A DNA stretch of 64,000 nt, from contig LSRY02000001.1 in assembly GCA_001643675.2 (NCBI GenBank), positions 124,001 through 188,000 of the forward strand. Direction: 5' to 3'. This document shows, piece after piece, positions 10,328-22,655 of the stretch; positions within the stretch are counted from its first letter, which is position 1; each line of letters begins with the position of its first letter. The position numbers and the translations under genes are program-made. The notes below the pieces were generated by a model. It made no database searches. It was given only the letters and a program-made list of their open reading frames with translations, and was not told the DNA's origin. Source of the stretch: Monocercomonoides exilis (lineage: Eukaryota; Preaxostyla; Oxymonadida; Polymastigidae).

Positions 10328-13300
10328 ATGCAACACAAAGACATAAATGAAGATACTACGATTCAGACAATGATTAAAAATAATCAAAAACTCTTGGAAC
10401 AAATACAGACAAACGATTTTATTTGCGCTAAAATTTCTTCACTTCAAAATACTTTTCAAAAACAACTTATAAATGAATTTCAAGTTACTCATTTTAAACT
10501 TTCTAAAAAACGACAGCAATTGATTACAGCCAATTTACAATCGGAGGCAAGCTACCGCGTGGTATTAAATAACTTATTGGCGTCTTCTACCGTGGTTCTT
10601 CAAGAATGTTATTCTTTTTTTTCTTCTTTAACAAATTCAACTCGAATGACTGCAAACTTAAATGAATCGATTCCAGCTAAGCAATGCGAAAGCTTTGATC
10701 CATATATTTTAGTTGGAAATGATGCAATGTTTGGTTATTACTTCCGAATATTTGTGCATTTTCATCATAAACATCATAAAAGCATGATTAATTTAACGAA
10801 CGAATTAAATTCGTTTATTCCAGAATTCAAGGATTTGCATATAACCACGATTGAAGGTGTTTGGCCAAGGCTTTTCGATAGACTGATTTTTTCTTTGTTC
10901 AACTCAGATGAACAAAAATTGAATTCAAATTTATTGAACAATTATTACTCAAATATTAAATCTCATAAAGAAAATCCAAATGCAGTTAGAAGATTGACAG
11001 CTATTGAAAACAATTTTGGGGCACGGACAAATATTCGGCATTCAATTTCTGTCAGTACATTTTCAAACAATCAAAGTGATCATACAAATATTATGACAAA
11101 ATCACTTTGCAAGTTACAAGCAGAATCACAGAGTTCTCAATCTTTTTCTTCTGCCTCTTCTTCCCTTGCTTCGTCATCTTCTTCAAGTTTAACATCATTC
11201 TTTTTTCAGCCACCACCACCGCCATTATCATCATCGTCGTCATCATCATCATCATCAACCCCCTCTTCTCCCCGTATCCTTCTGTCCCGTTCCCCTTCTT
11301 CCCTCCACGAAACCCGTCAGAGCTGCTTCGCCCGCCTTGTGTCCTGCGTCCATCTGGCAGCGTGTGCAGGTGCTCCACAGACAGCATTTGACATGGGCTT
11401 CTGGATATCCCACCAGGATGAGGTGGTTGCCAGATGCTCTGCTATGCTGAGAGACACGTGCTATTTGATAGGCACAGCTATTGAAAGGTTCAAGGCAGAG
11501 GTGAAAGCGGACTTTTTGAGGATTCTAGTGAAGGAAAGGAACAGAAAGATGAAGGCGGAGAAGGAGAATGAGGTTGTGGGTGGAGAAAAGAACAGAGGAA
11601 ATGAAGAAGGAAAAAAGAATGTTGTTGAAGGAAATCAAAGAAAACGCAATGGTTCTTCAGCAACAACAATTTCTTCTTCTATCCCTTCTTCTATTTCTTC
11701 TTCCCCCTCTTTTCATGCGCCTCTTCCTCTTTCTTCATCGTTTTCTGCGCAAAAAGATGAAGCAAACGATTTAAAAATTAATGAAACAGGAAAAAGTCAT
11801 AAGAAGCAAGGCAACATAAATGAAGATAGTCAAAAGGAAGAAGAGAAAGAGAAAGAGAGAAAAGAAAAAGAAGAAAAAGAAAAAGACAAATTAAAAAATT
11901 GTCAATCAAAGAATGAACAACAAAATGAAAACGGAATTGAAAAGGATTGCGAATGCGAGAAAGAGAAAGAGAAAGAGATAGAAAGAAAGAAAGAAAAAGA
12001 GAAAATAACAGAAGCAGAAGAGGAAGAGGAAGAGTATGAAACAGAAGAATATGAAGAAGAATATGAAGATGAGGAAGAGAAAGAAGAAGAAAAAGCTGAA
12101 AACAATGAGAAAAAGGAAGAAAAAAATAGAAAAAAAGAGAAAACAAAAAAAGAAGAAGAAGAAGAGAAACAGAAATCTGATGAAAGCAATTTAAGTGACT
12201 CCTCTGTTGGAAAACTGAATACGCCAAACAATAACATTATGGATGAAGGAGAAAACAAGAAATCCAGTAATGCTTCAATAGCAGTTGACGCAACATTAGC
12301 TCCTCAGACATTATCTTCTTCATCTGTTGCTTCATCATCATCTTCTTCTTCCTCTTCTTCCTCTTCTTCCTCTTCTTCCTCTTCTTCCTCTTCTTCCTCT
12401 TCTTCCTCTTCTTCCTCTTCTTCCTCTTCTTCCTCTTCTTCCTCTTCTTCCTCTTCTTCCTCTTCTTCCTCTTCTTCCTCTTCTTCCTCTTCTTCCTCTT
12501 CTTCCTCTTCTTCCTCTTCTTCCTCTTCTTCCTCTTCTTCCTCTTCTTCCTCTTCTTCCTCTTCTTCCTCTTCTTCCTCTTCTTCCTCTTCTTCCTCTTC
12601 TTCCTCTTCTTCCTCTTCTTCCTCTTCTTCCTCTTCTTCCTCTTCTTCCTCTTCTTCCTCTTCTTCCTCTTCTTCCTCTTCTTCCTCTTCTTCCTCTTCT
12701 TCCTCTTCTTCCTCTTCCTCTTCCTCTTCCTCTTCTTCTGAATCAACCAACACACAAGAAGTATCCAAGCCATTCATTCCATCTGCCTCTCTTTCTCTCA
12801 TCCACACCCCTCAGCGCAACAAAAGAAGAAGACAACAAAATTCTTCTTTTGCTTCTTCTTCCCTTTCTTCTTCCCTTTCTTCCTCTTCTTCTTCCTCCTC
12901 CTCAAAATCCAACAAATCTTCCTTCTCTTCTTCCTCTTCCTCTTCCTCTCCATTCACACACAAATCAGACACGGATTCTCTCTCTCTCCATTCTCTCACT
13001 CAGAAAATCATCTTTTTCACTCAAAATGTCTCTCGTGCCCTTTCTGAACACATCACAAACGCACAAGAATACTCACAGCTCTTCTCATTCAGCCAAAATC
13101 CTTCTTCTTCTTCTTTCTCTTCTTCTTCTTCTTCTTCCTTCTCTTCTTTTCCTTCTCTTTCCTGGCAGAAGCTCCTCCAGCTGCACAAATCTCCTTCTTC
13201 TGAAGGAAATGCTCTTTTTCCTGCTGTTTTGCTTCTTCTTCAGTTTGCTCTTCTTCCTTCTCTTCTGTCTGCTTCTACACTTTCGTGGCGGCTGCCTGAA

Positions 13301-13948
13301 GAGAAACAGGGGAAGGTTGCAATGGATGGAGGGAATGGAGTTAAGGGAGTTAATGGAGAGAATGAGGAAGAGAGAGAAGATAAAGAAGATAAAGAAGATG
13401 AAATGAATAAGATGAATAAAGGAAGCAACGAATGTAAAGTTCATGGAGAAGATAGAGAAGATGAAAAAGATAGAGAAAATAGCGAAGAAATAGAAGATGC
13501 ATCCAAAGGAATCAGCAGAATTCGCAAGATAAATGGCATTTTCCAGAGTGTGAGTGGGAAGGACACGATATACACAGCACAGACAAGATGGATGAGGCTG
13601 TTGTCTTTGAGGGATTTGGGTGTGGATGAAGAGTATATTCCAGAGGGGCATATGGAAAGGGTGGAGAGGAAGAAGAGAGAGAAGAGAGAGAAAGGGGAGA
13701 AAGTGAGGTTGTTTGAGAGCTTGTTTGATGTGAGGTGTGTGGAGGAGGGGGAAGAAGGGGGAGGAGTAAGGAGGAAAGAAGGAGAAATGGAAGAAGAAAA
13801 AGAAAAAGATGGGATGAAGAATGAAAATGAAACGAATTTATCTGAAGAAAATGGAACATCCAAAGGCAATTTTCCGACAACAACAAATTTAACTCCATCT
13901 TCCTCTTCCTCTTCTTCTTCCTCTTCTTCTTCCTCTTCTTCTTCCTCT

Positions 13949-13989
<41 letters not shown>

Positions 13990-16900
13990 CTCTTCTTCCA
14001 TTAGTCTTCTCCCCCTCCAAAGATGGAGAGATGTTGATTATTCAGATGCTATTTCCTGTTTTGATGAAATTGTTCTGTCTTCTTCTCCCTTTGAGCAATT
14101 GCAGCTGATTGTGAAGGGATGCAATGGAGTGATGGCTGCTGCATCAGATGTTTGGATGAGGAAGATGAAGAAGATGAAGAAGGAGAAGAAGAAGAAAGAA
14201 GAAGAGAAAGAGGAGAAAGAAGAAAAGGAAAAGGAGAAAGTTGATGAAAATGAAAAAATTGAGGATGAAGAGAAGAAAATGAATCGCATAAATTCTGAAA
14301 GGGAAGAAAACAAAGATATCAAACAAGATAATTTTTCTTCATCAGAAGAAGAAGAAGACAATTGCAATAAAACGTCAGATGAAACAAATAAAGATACTTA
14401 TTTTGATCCAAAAGAGCAAACTTCATCTGCATCTTCATCTTCTCCTTCTTCTTCTTCCTCTTTCTCTTCTTCCTCGCAATCATCATCATCATCATTTTCT
14501 CCACCATCAAAGCTAATCCTTCCTCATTTGTATCTTCCTTCTCTTCCACAAACACCTCCTTCTCCTCTTCATTCGCCTGATGCCATCAACAACTCCTCTG
14601 AAAAAGACAATAAACTTCTGAATTATTCAGAATATTCACAACAAACAGAGAAATCTGAACAATTTGAACAATTAGAACATTCGATTCATTCGATTCATTC
14701 ACCCACATCATCTTCTGATCATATCGCTATCTCTTCTTCTGAAATAGATGCTTCTATTGATTCTTCTTCTAACACTTCATTATCATCGTCGTCATCATCA
14801 TCTTCTTCTTCTTCTTCCTTTTCCTCTTCTTCTTCCATTTCAACACCTCCTTCTCCATCAACATCTTCACTTGCTTCTTCTTCTTCTTCTTCTTCTTCCA
14901 CTTCTTCTTCTTCTTCAATCTCATTCATTCCACCTGCTGCTGCCTCTCCTTTTCTCGAAGATCCTTCTTCATTCACATTGCTCACCCCTCCATCTACACC
15001 CCCTGGACATACAAAAGAAGAAGGAAAAGGAAAAGAAGGAAAAGAAGAAAAAGAAGAGGGAGAAGAGGGAGAAGAAGGAGGAGGAAGAGGAGGTTTAAAA
15101 GAAGAAGAACAATTAGAACACAATGAAATAACAATGAAATCAGAGAAATTCGAACAAATGGAACAAACAGAACAATCAGAACAATCAGAAGATGCTGATG
15201 ATAATTCCAATAATTCTTCAATTCCACAAAACCCTCCAAAAAAGATAGCACCTCAGCCTCCTGCTCCTCTTTCTCCTTCTTCGGATGATTTCTTTTGGTT
15301 GGATGTGACTTCATCATCAACATCTTCTTCTTCTTCTTCTTCTTTCTCATCATCATCATTATCTCCAGAGAAGATGCAAGAACAGAACGAAAGAAGAAGA
15401 ATAAAAAAAGGAAGCGGAAGAGATGGCAGTGAAATGGATTGTTTTAAGTCAAAAGCAGAAGAAGAATCGCTTGTAACAGCCGACAACTTCCTCCCTCTTC
15501 TCATTTATGTTCTTTCTCAGTCGCTTTTAAGCAATCCTTTTCATCTTCTGTTTTTGATCAACAATTTTGTGCCGAGGCAGCAGCGGAGTGGGAAAGCAGA
15601 ATATTTTCTTGTGTCATTCACAAGTGCTGTGCAATATATCCTGAATGCAACACCAGAGGAGATGGCGACGCATATGAAGGAGGGAGAGGAAGAGAAAGAG
15701 AAGGAGAAGGAGAAGAAGAGGGGAGGGAAGGAAGGAAAAGGAGAAGAAAGAGAAAGAGATGGAGGAGAAGTTAAGAAAAAAGAGAACAATGTTTCTGATG
15801 TTGAGAAATGTGAGCAGAATGATGAAGGAAGGACAATTGTGAGTGAATCGCAAACACATTCAGCCCATTCACAGGAAATTCAAACAACAAACTCTTCGGT
15901 TGATGCATCACAATCGTCCACTCCTTCATCATCCTCTTCTCCTTCATTATCATCTTCTTCTCCTGCATCCTTCTCCTCTAAGCGCTCCTTCCTCTCCTTC
16001 TTTGTCCCTCTCCAAAGAAGATGTCTGTCTGATGCTCAGCGCAGTGTCTCTTCGTGTGTGTTGATGGCGCCTTCGAAGGAAGTCTGCCATTTTGCTCATC
16101 TTTCCTGTGCTCATTCTGTTCTCTGCCCTGTTTCAGAGGTGGATGATGTGGAAGAAGAAGGAAGAGAAGGAGAAGGAAGAGAAGGAGGAAACGATGAGAA
16201 TGAAGAAGAGAAAGAGGAGAAAGAGAATAAAAATAAAGAAAACAATGTTACAACACTAAGAAACAATAAAATATTCGGAAAATCCAAAAGAATCAATGAC
16301 ACCCCCTTCCTCCCTCTTGCTCGCCCAACCCCTCCTCTTCCACTGTCAACACCTCCAATGCGCTCTTCTTCCATTTCTTTGGATTCTGTTGGCTCTCATC
16401 ACATCAGAGATTCCAGGTTGATACCTCAACATCCTCCTCTTTCTGCTTCATTTGCAAATTATTCCTCCTCCTCCTCCTCTCCTCCTCCTCCTTCTTGTTC
16501 TTCTTCTTCCACTTCTTCTTTTTCTTATGCCTCTGCTTCTATTTCTTCTTCTTCTTCTTCTTCTTCTTCTTCTTCTTCTTCTTCTTCTTCTTCACCTTCT
16601 TCACCTTCTCATTCTCGTTCTCGTTCGCCTTCTTCTCTTCATTTATCTGCTAAACAAGCACCGCCCACCCCTCCTCCATCCAGAGAGGATGAGCTGCTTC
16701 ACAATGGAACTGCTGTTCAACCTGTCACTTTGACAAAAGATAATCAGAATGAAGATGGAAATAGTAATCTTGCTGTAAATAGTGGGTGTTGTACCTCTTC
16801 TTCGTCTTCTTCGCCTCCTCCTCCTCCTTCTTCAACATCCCCTTCTCCATCTCTTTCTCTTTCTCCTTCATCTTCCTCTTCCTCCTCGCCGTCATCGTTA

Positions 16901-17461
16901 TCGTCACCATCATTATCATTATTACCACCACTCCCACCAATCCAAAGATTCACATCCGACAGTAATAATAATACCAATGATGATGGCCATTCAATTTCTT
17001 CTTATTCTTCCTCTTCTTCCTCCTCTTCCTCTGATGGCTCATCCCTTTTCTCTGCTGCCTCAGCCACTGCCTCTGCCATCCCGTCTGAGCTGCTCCTTCT
17101 GAAAAGAGGCAGATCAGCTTCTCATCCATCCAGTTCTGATAGGCATGCTGCTATCATTTCTGCTGCTTCTGCTTCTTCTGCTTCTGGTGTGTCTGTGAGC
17201 GGATCTGATAGTGAATTGCAATCTGCAAATAATTCTTCTTCTTCCTCATCTTCTTCTGCTTCTGTGTATTTGAACAAAACATGTTCCAGAACGAATGAAG
17301 ATGGATTCAAAACCAATACCTCTTATGCAAATAGTTATTTCAGCAATCAAAGTGATTATGCAAAGCGTTATTCAAGAAAACTTGTTAGTCAAAGAGATCC
17401 GATTGATTATTCAGAAATGTATAGCAATATTTCGTTTTTATTGGTGGATAACGAAAAGTGA
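10328..17461 (+). CDS. VPS9-domain (Rab5-GEF-like) giant protein with poly-Ser insertions
   Basis: Intronless frame of 2,377 aa from ATG at 10328 (MQHKDINEDT); the upstream TTG is not used as a start. Residues 1-220 are an ordered helical region. Ordered islands then alternate with poly-Ser, Glu/Lys and Asn-rich filler. Islands at about 1075-1110 (SLRDLGVDEEYIP), 1241-1275 (DAISCFDEIVLSSSPFEQLQLIVKGC) read as the first helices of a VPS9 domain (x-P-x-x-KL-x-x-I), and at about 1714-1775 TADNFLPLLIYVLSQ, then NPFHLLFLINNFVP and EYFLVSFTSAVQYIL are the canonical VPS9 core (aDdflP-l-y-vi, then gE-y-yl-ts-aa-f-i). VPS9 domains activate Rab5-type GTPases on endosomes. The three parts of the domain are separated by about 130 and 440 residues of low complexity. 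The C-terminal 450 residues are Ser-rich with a conserved-looking tail (NSYFSNQSDYAKRYSRKL). Confidence 0.7.
12345..12740 (+). repeat. (TCCTCTTCT)n minisatellite encoding poly-Ser
   Basis: About 40 tandem copies of a 9-bp unit, nearly perfect, inside the VPS9 gene. It encodes an uninterrupted run of over 120 Ser. The opposite strand reads poly-Glu or Lys/Arg and another plus frame reads Leu/Pro; those frames are shadows. Shorter tracts of the same kind lie at 13905-14000 and 16540-16595. Confidence 0.9.
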
Positions 17462-18527
17462 AAGTTTTTGTTTGTTTATTTTGTTTGTTTGTTTGTTTTT
17501 GAATGTCTTTTCTTGTGTTGAATAATTCTTTTTCTTTCTTTATGAGTTAGTTTTTGTATCTATTGGTTTATATGAACCAGATTTGGTGAGATTAGCAAAT
17601 TGTTTTTTCATACTTATTTATTTTTTTGTTTGTTTGTTTATTCTTTTCGAAGGATTTGATGTGTTGTATGGTTGTTTAGAAATTGCTTTGTGTTTAAAAA
17701 ATTATGTTTTGCATTGCTAAAGTGTGTTATTTCATCTCTAAAAAATTCTGTCAAAGGTGAAAAACATCAAAAAAATCAATTTTTTGAGGAGAACCTCAAC
17801 ATTTTTGTATATTTTTTTCAGTAAATCATGAGTGCATTGAACTCAGTGCATTTTTATACAAGAATCAATGCTTCATCCAGTAGCCAGTGTAGAAAGAAAA
17901 TAAACAACAATATTGCCTGAAGATGGATTGAATGTGTTTTTTTTATGTTTCACATTCATAAATTTGTTATTTTCTGTCAATTCCAGTTTTCAACAATTTA
18001 TTCTGCAAATAAAAATTATTGTTGAAAATTGAAAGAAATAGTTTGTTTATATTTAAAAACTGAATTTAATGGTTCAAAGGCATCGTGAGAAATTAAAAAT
18101 CTGCTGATAAATAAAGCAATTTCAAGAAAAAGATTGCCCACTTAAATCAAATAATTCAATATATTTCTATGTAGAATTATAATTACATCTTCTATGTTAA
18201 AGAGCATAACTTCAACGATTTTGAAATAGCTGAGGTTAAAAGCCAATTATCTCAACCAGATACACCAAAACTTTCTAAATCTTGAAATTTTAATATACAA
18301 AAAGAAAAAGAAATGTGAAAAACAGATTTAAGATTTACCGTGTATATCCATACAAAGCAATACAAAGTTTTTGGAAATACAGTTTCTAGAAAAAGAATAA
18401 TCCTATATAAAAGAAAGAACATAATCATGTTGTAAAAATAGCTCCAACCAAGCACAAGTACAATATACCTCAAAATAAATAAAAACACAAGTGCTTGTGT
18501 TGACTAACGTTCTCTGGTGTATTCTAT
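17462..18527. other. Convergent 3' intergenic region
   Basis: Lies between the ends of the VPS9 gene (plus) and the GH2 gene (minus). AT-rich, with (TTTG)n runs at 17468-17500 and 17625-17640. No ORF or structured element that I can support. Confidence 0.4.
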
Positions 18528-21500
18528 TTAATTTTCTTTGGTTTCGAGCACAATTGGCGACACATTGTATCCGTCAACAACGACCACAAACGAATCCCTA
18601 TGAAGCCATTTGCTATCGAATTCAACTGACACTGTCTTTGATGTCTGAGGCATCAGACCAAACCAATTATCGCTGAAATACACAGGAAGCACTCGAGAAG
18701 TCAATGGCACAGAAGTTGAAGAAGAAGAAGATGATGATGATGGCACTCTGTACAATTGCAAATGCACCAAAAGCGCTGGATCAGGTGATGTGTTGATGAG
18801 TGTAACAGAAAAGCGTCGAATGCTGCTTTGAGATGCAGAATCGGGCAATGAACTTGGTGTTGCAGACCAAAATGACAGCAGCGATGGTGCTGGCGTCTCT
18901 TCAACTCCTGAAATGCCTGCTGCAATCGTGGCATTCTTCAACCCAGAAAAGTCCATAAACGAGCGACTCCCTCCGACTTTGTCCCAATAAAAGTTGTCTG
19001 AAATCACTTCCACCTCCTCTCCCTTCACCTGACTTGCTCTTGTGCTCACAAAGAAGATCCCTTCCTGAGGCGCCGAAAAGGCAAATGGCGGTGGAGAAAC
19101 CATCGTATTTTCGCTCATCGTCATCTCTCCTTCAAAGCTGTTCAGCTTCTTCCCATGGAGATCGTGCACCCACACTTCAATCTTCACATTCTCCCATCTT
19201 TTCCACGCGTTGTTCACAACAGAAATGTTCTTGCTGTCGATGTTGTACACAACACTGAACGGCTGGTTGCCCTTCTTGCACCCAAAATACCCTGCATTCG
19301 TGTCGAAGAAGAAATCGTACGTCTGCCACACCATCGAAGGCCAGCACGACTGGCTCATCCACATCAGCAGCCCTCGGCTTTCCCGCAATGTGGATCCTTC
19401 AAACATCGCCTTATGGTTCTCATAGTTCACAAACTGCGACCGCCAAACAAACTCCTCAAACGGATTCGCTGCAAATGATGCTGAGCAAATCAATGACGAG
19501 GTGTTTGAATCGTTTGAGTTTGTAGATGAAGAACCCGCACAAGCAGCTTCACTTGCAGCCTCTTTATTAAAGACTCTATCATTGCCAAAAAGCGTTGCTT
19601 CGCTCAGGAACCTTCTTCCATTCTGTGCAGAACCCAAAGCAAAGTCATGAAGCCCCCACAGCTCGCCCCTCGGCCACAGCCGATGTGCTGGCAGCATTTC
19701 TCTGATGGAGCGCGCACTCGGAACATTCGGCATCCCCATCTCTGTGTGGAACGTCTTCGAATTAGACCGATAGTAATAGGCTGGCCCTTGCACCGAATAT
19801 GGCCCGTTCCCTGTCAGCGCAACTCCCTCTGTCATTCCAGTCGAAGAGCCCACAAACAATCTGCTCCCATCCAGTTCTGTTGTTGCCTGCTTCAGCGGTT
19901 GATACAGCGATGCAGGTGGCGATCCTTCGTTCCTGCCGCAGTACACACACAGCGATGGGTGCTTCCGCGCCCACCTCACCTTGTCTCTTGCATTTCTCAT
20001 GAACATCTCAGGATCATCTGGTTCTGGCCCGTCCCACGGGTTTGCCAACCAGAAGTCATCAAATACCAATATTCCATTCCTGTCACACGCCGAATAGAAC
20101 TCTTCGTCTCCTGTCATCCCAACCCAATTCCGAATCATCGTGAAGTGCGCCTCTTTGTGCAGCCGCACACGTATCTCGTAGTCTTCTGCTGTTCGGCAGC
20201 GCATCATCGACTCGTCCATCCCCCAGTTTCCGCCCGAGCAAAAAATCGGCTTGCCGTTTATTATCACCGTCAATATTCCGTTTTTCGGGAAATACAAGTC
20301 CCTCACTCCAACGTCGAATGAATAAAAATCACTCAACAGTTTCGTGAGCTTGTCACCATCATTCGTGCTGTTGGAAGATGACTGCTCATTCAGCATCATT
20401 TTCCCTTTCGCTGCCTCTTCGGTGATTGTATCAACAATTTCTTTCGCTTCCACATGGCACTTGTAAAGGTGCTGCTCGCCATAGCGATTCGGCCACCACA
20501 ACTTTGGGTTGTCCAGTGTGGCATTGATCTCCACTGTCTTTGTCTCCTGTGCACTCAGCTCCAAAGTCTGTACAAACTCAACATCTGTTCCTTCGAGTGT
20601 TGCTCTGACCTCCACCTTCTTGGATTCCGCTGGCTGCATCTGCTTCGAAACTGAAACGTCGTTCTGCTCACTTTTGCTCCTGTCTCCTTCTTCTCCGCCG
20701 ACTGCATTCATCACCTCACACCGAAATGTCAGCTGTGCCTGCTTCGAGTTTCCCACGCTCCTCACATGTGTCTCCACCCACGGGTCTCGCACCACCACAT
20801 CGCCTGTAAACGTCAGGTACACATCGTTGTATATCCCTGTGTTCCGCCCCCTCACTGTCATCACCCAGTCCCATCCCACACTCGCGTGAATCGTCGGGTT
20901 GTCTTTCCCCAGAACTCCTCCGTTGTGCCCTGCATAGCTTTCTGTTTTCGTGTCAACTTCTCCAGGGTTGTTGCATCGATGGATAAACACAGCAATGTGA
21001 TTCAGTTCTTTCTGCGATGCATTTGAAGATGACCCAGACAGCCCATCAGCGCCATTCTCTGCAGCCTTCTCTGGCTTGTATTTGATCAGGTTTGTAATAT
21101 CATACTTCCCTCGAATGAACGCTCCTTCAATCCTTTTTGACAGAAGCACCCCATTCACCCAAATGTCTGCCTTCCAGTTGATCCCGTCGAAGTTCAGCCA
21201 GCACCGCTTCCCTCTCATCTTCTCGCTCACATCAAACCCACTGCAATACCAAAAGTCTGTCGTGAAGAACCAATCAGAGATTTGCAGCTGCTGATCCCCA
21301 AAGTTCGGATCAGGTATCGCCCCCACGTTCAAATAAGACACAAGCACTGTTCCAGGCACTGTGGCAATCACCCATCCATCTTCCATTCGATCCGCTTTGT
21401 CCGCTTCTTCCTTTGCTTGTTCGGTATTTCTTCCAGCCGTGCCCCCAGATTGTTCTCTTTCTATTATGTCTTCATCAAACTCTTTCCCAAGCGACAATTC

Positions 21501-22655
21501 ACTTCCCTTTCCCTCCACTTCTGATGCCCTCTTCACTTTCCAGCTTCCCCCACTCAAGTCTTGCCGCATCCGTTTTTCGTCAAACGGCGGACGAGGGCTT
21601 GGCTTCACAACCAGATCGTTGCTCCCAATCACTTCGATCTGTGCAACTCTGATCGCGGAAAACCTCGATGGAGCATCAAGAGGCGATGAGAGAGGCTTTG
21701 CAACTGCACCTCGAACGAGCAACTTCATCAGCCTGCAAAAAATGCCATCCTTCAATTTGATTGTGTGCACTGTTCCTTTGCTTCCACCGCTTCGCTCCTC
21801 ATACACACTCGCAAACGCTGCCTTTCCGTTTTGCAATTCGCTTGTGCTCCCGTTGCTCACAAGGATGTCGTATTCGTGGCCGATGCTGTCCAGCCCCCAC
21901 GAAATCACCACAGTGCTCAATGAGCTCAGCGCCCCAAAATCAATCACCACCCACTCGTTGTTGGTTGTCCGCGCCTCCCAATACTTGTCTCTAACTTTCG
22001 CCCTGTTGCTCGCTGGCCGATGAAGAATCGACTTTCCGTCAGCGTCAAGCAGATCAAACTCCGCCAGTTCAAGCATCCCCCCATACATCCCTTCTGTGTT
22101 CCCGTTGTTTTTTGTGATGTTGAGTCTGTATGTCGCGAAGCGTATTTCTTGATCGATTTGGAAATGCGAAGCTTCTGTGACGTTTTCCTCAAACATGAAG
22201 TTTGCAACATCGCTCAGGATAGCCCACGTTCGATTGTCGTTCGATCCCAACAGCGTCCACGACTTCGGGTTTCTGCTCGACGCATAAGTCCCAGGCCGGA
22301 TTGTGTATGAAGACGCTGGCTTCGCTGACGATGGAACAGTCACATCCACCCATGTCTGCGGGTGGATGCAAATGAATGTTTGATTGCGGTTCCTGTTCAG
22401 CAGCGTTCGCACCGAATGAGTGCGCGGCTGATCGAGCCATTGAGACGAGACGCTGATTGTGTTGTTGGGCTTCAAAGTCGAAATTAGTCCGTTTGTCGTC
22501 AGATGGCCTGTTTTGTGAACATCAATCGAGCTTGAATGATACGCAGCTCGAAGGAGCGCAATATTTCTCACCTCAGAAGCAACATTTTCATTGTGGAAAA
22601 CATCAGAATGTAAAAATGATGCAAGAATCAAAATGAGCAAGTAAATTCTAATCAT
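18528..22655 (-). CDS. Secreted glycoside hydrolase family 2 (beta-mannosidase/exo-glucosaminidase-like) with discoidin-like domains
   Basis: Intronless, 1,375 aa, ATG at 22655. The N terminus MIRIYLLILILASFLHSD is a signal peptide. About 30-350 holds two galactose-binding/F5-8C-like beta sandwiches (WVVIDFGALSSLSTVVISWG in the second). About 370-640 is the GH2 sugar-binding domain (WLNFDGINWKADIWVNGVLL), followed by an Ig-like domain (GVRDLYFPKNG) and the TIM barrel from about 800. CGRNEGSPP contains the expected acid/base Glu (E910) and FHTEMGMP the expected nucleophile (E972). A C-terminal Ig-like domain ends the protein (VYFSDNWFGLMP). It should cleave terminal beta-linked sugars outside the cell or in a digestive vacuole; substrate cannot be told. 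GC content is clearly higher than the flanks and the domain layout is that of Bacteroidetes GH2 enzymes, which suggests lateral gain. Confidence 0.85.
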   Translation of the reverse strand: MIRIYLLILILASFLHSDVFHNENVASEVRNIALLRAAYHSSSIDVHKTGHLTTNGLISTLKPNNTISVSSQWLDQPRTHSVRTLLNRNRNQTFICIHPQTWVDVTVPSSAKPASSYTIRPGTYASSRNPKSWTLLGSNDNRTWAILSDVANFMFEENVTEASHFQIDQEIRFATYRLNITKNNGNTEGMYGGMLELAEFDLLDADGKSILHRPASNRAKVRDKYWEARTTNNEWVVIDFGALSSLSTVVISWGLDSIGHEYDILVSNGSTSELQNGKAAFASVYEERSGGSKGTVHTIKLKDGIFCRLMKLLVRGAVAKPLSSPLDAPSRFSAIRVAQIEVIGSNDLVVKPSPRPPFDEKRMRQDLSGGSWKVKRASEVEGKGSELSLGKEFDEDIIEREQSGGTAGRNTEQAKEEADKADRMEDGWVIATVPGTVLVSYLNVGAIPDPNFGDQQLQISDWFFTTDFWYCSGFDVSEKMRGKRCWLNFDGINWKADIWVNGVLLSKRIEGAFIRGKYDITNLIKYKPEKAAENGADGLSGSSSNASQKELNHIAVFIHRCNNPGEVDTKTESYAGHNGGVLGKDNPTIHASVGWDWVMTVRGRNTGIYNDVYLTFTGDVVVRDPWVETHVRSVGNSKQAQLTFRCEVMNAVGGEEGDRSKSEQNDVSVSKQMQPAESKKVEVRATLEGTDVEFVQTLELSAQETKTVEINATLDNPKLWWPNRYGEQHLYKCHVEAKEIVDTITEEAAKGKMMLNEQSSSNSTNDGDKLTKLLSDFYSFDVGVRDLYFPKNGILTVIINGKPIFCSGGNWGMDESMMRCRTAEDYEIRVRLHKEAHFTMIRNWVGMTGDEEFYSACDRNGILVFDDFWLANPWDGPEPDDPEMFMRNARDKVRWARKHPSLCVYCGRNEGSPPASLYQPLKQATTELDGSRLFVGSSTGMTEGVALTGNGPYSVQGPAYYYRSNSKTFHTEMGMPNVPSARSIREMLPAHRLWPRGELWGLHDFALGSAQNGRRFLSEATLFGNDRVFNKEAASEAACAGSSSTNSNDSNTSSLICSASFAANPFEEFVWRSQFVNYENHKAMFEGSTLRESRGLLMWMSQSCWPSMVWQTYDFFFDTNAGYFGCKKGNQPFSVVYNIDSKNISVVNNAWKRWENVKIEVWVHDLHGKKLNSFEGEMTMSENTMVSPPPFAFSAPQEGIFFVSTRASQVKGEEVEVISDNFYWDKVGGSRSFMDFSGLKNATIAAGISGVEETPAPSLLSFWSATPSSLPDSASQSSIRRFSVTLINTSPDPALLVHLQLYRVPSSSSSSSSTSVPLTSRVLPVYFSDNWFGLMPQTSKTVSVEFDSKWLHRDSFVVVVDGYNVSPIVLETKEN

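Noticed and set aside
12237-13406. Long frames of poly-Glu, Lys/Arg and Leu/Pro overlapping the VPS9 gene
   Set aside because: They are other-frame readings of the TCT/TCC minisatellite and have no independent support.
12345-16600. Possible CRISPR or tandem-array feature
   Set aside because: The repeats are in-frame coding microsatellites without unique spacers.
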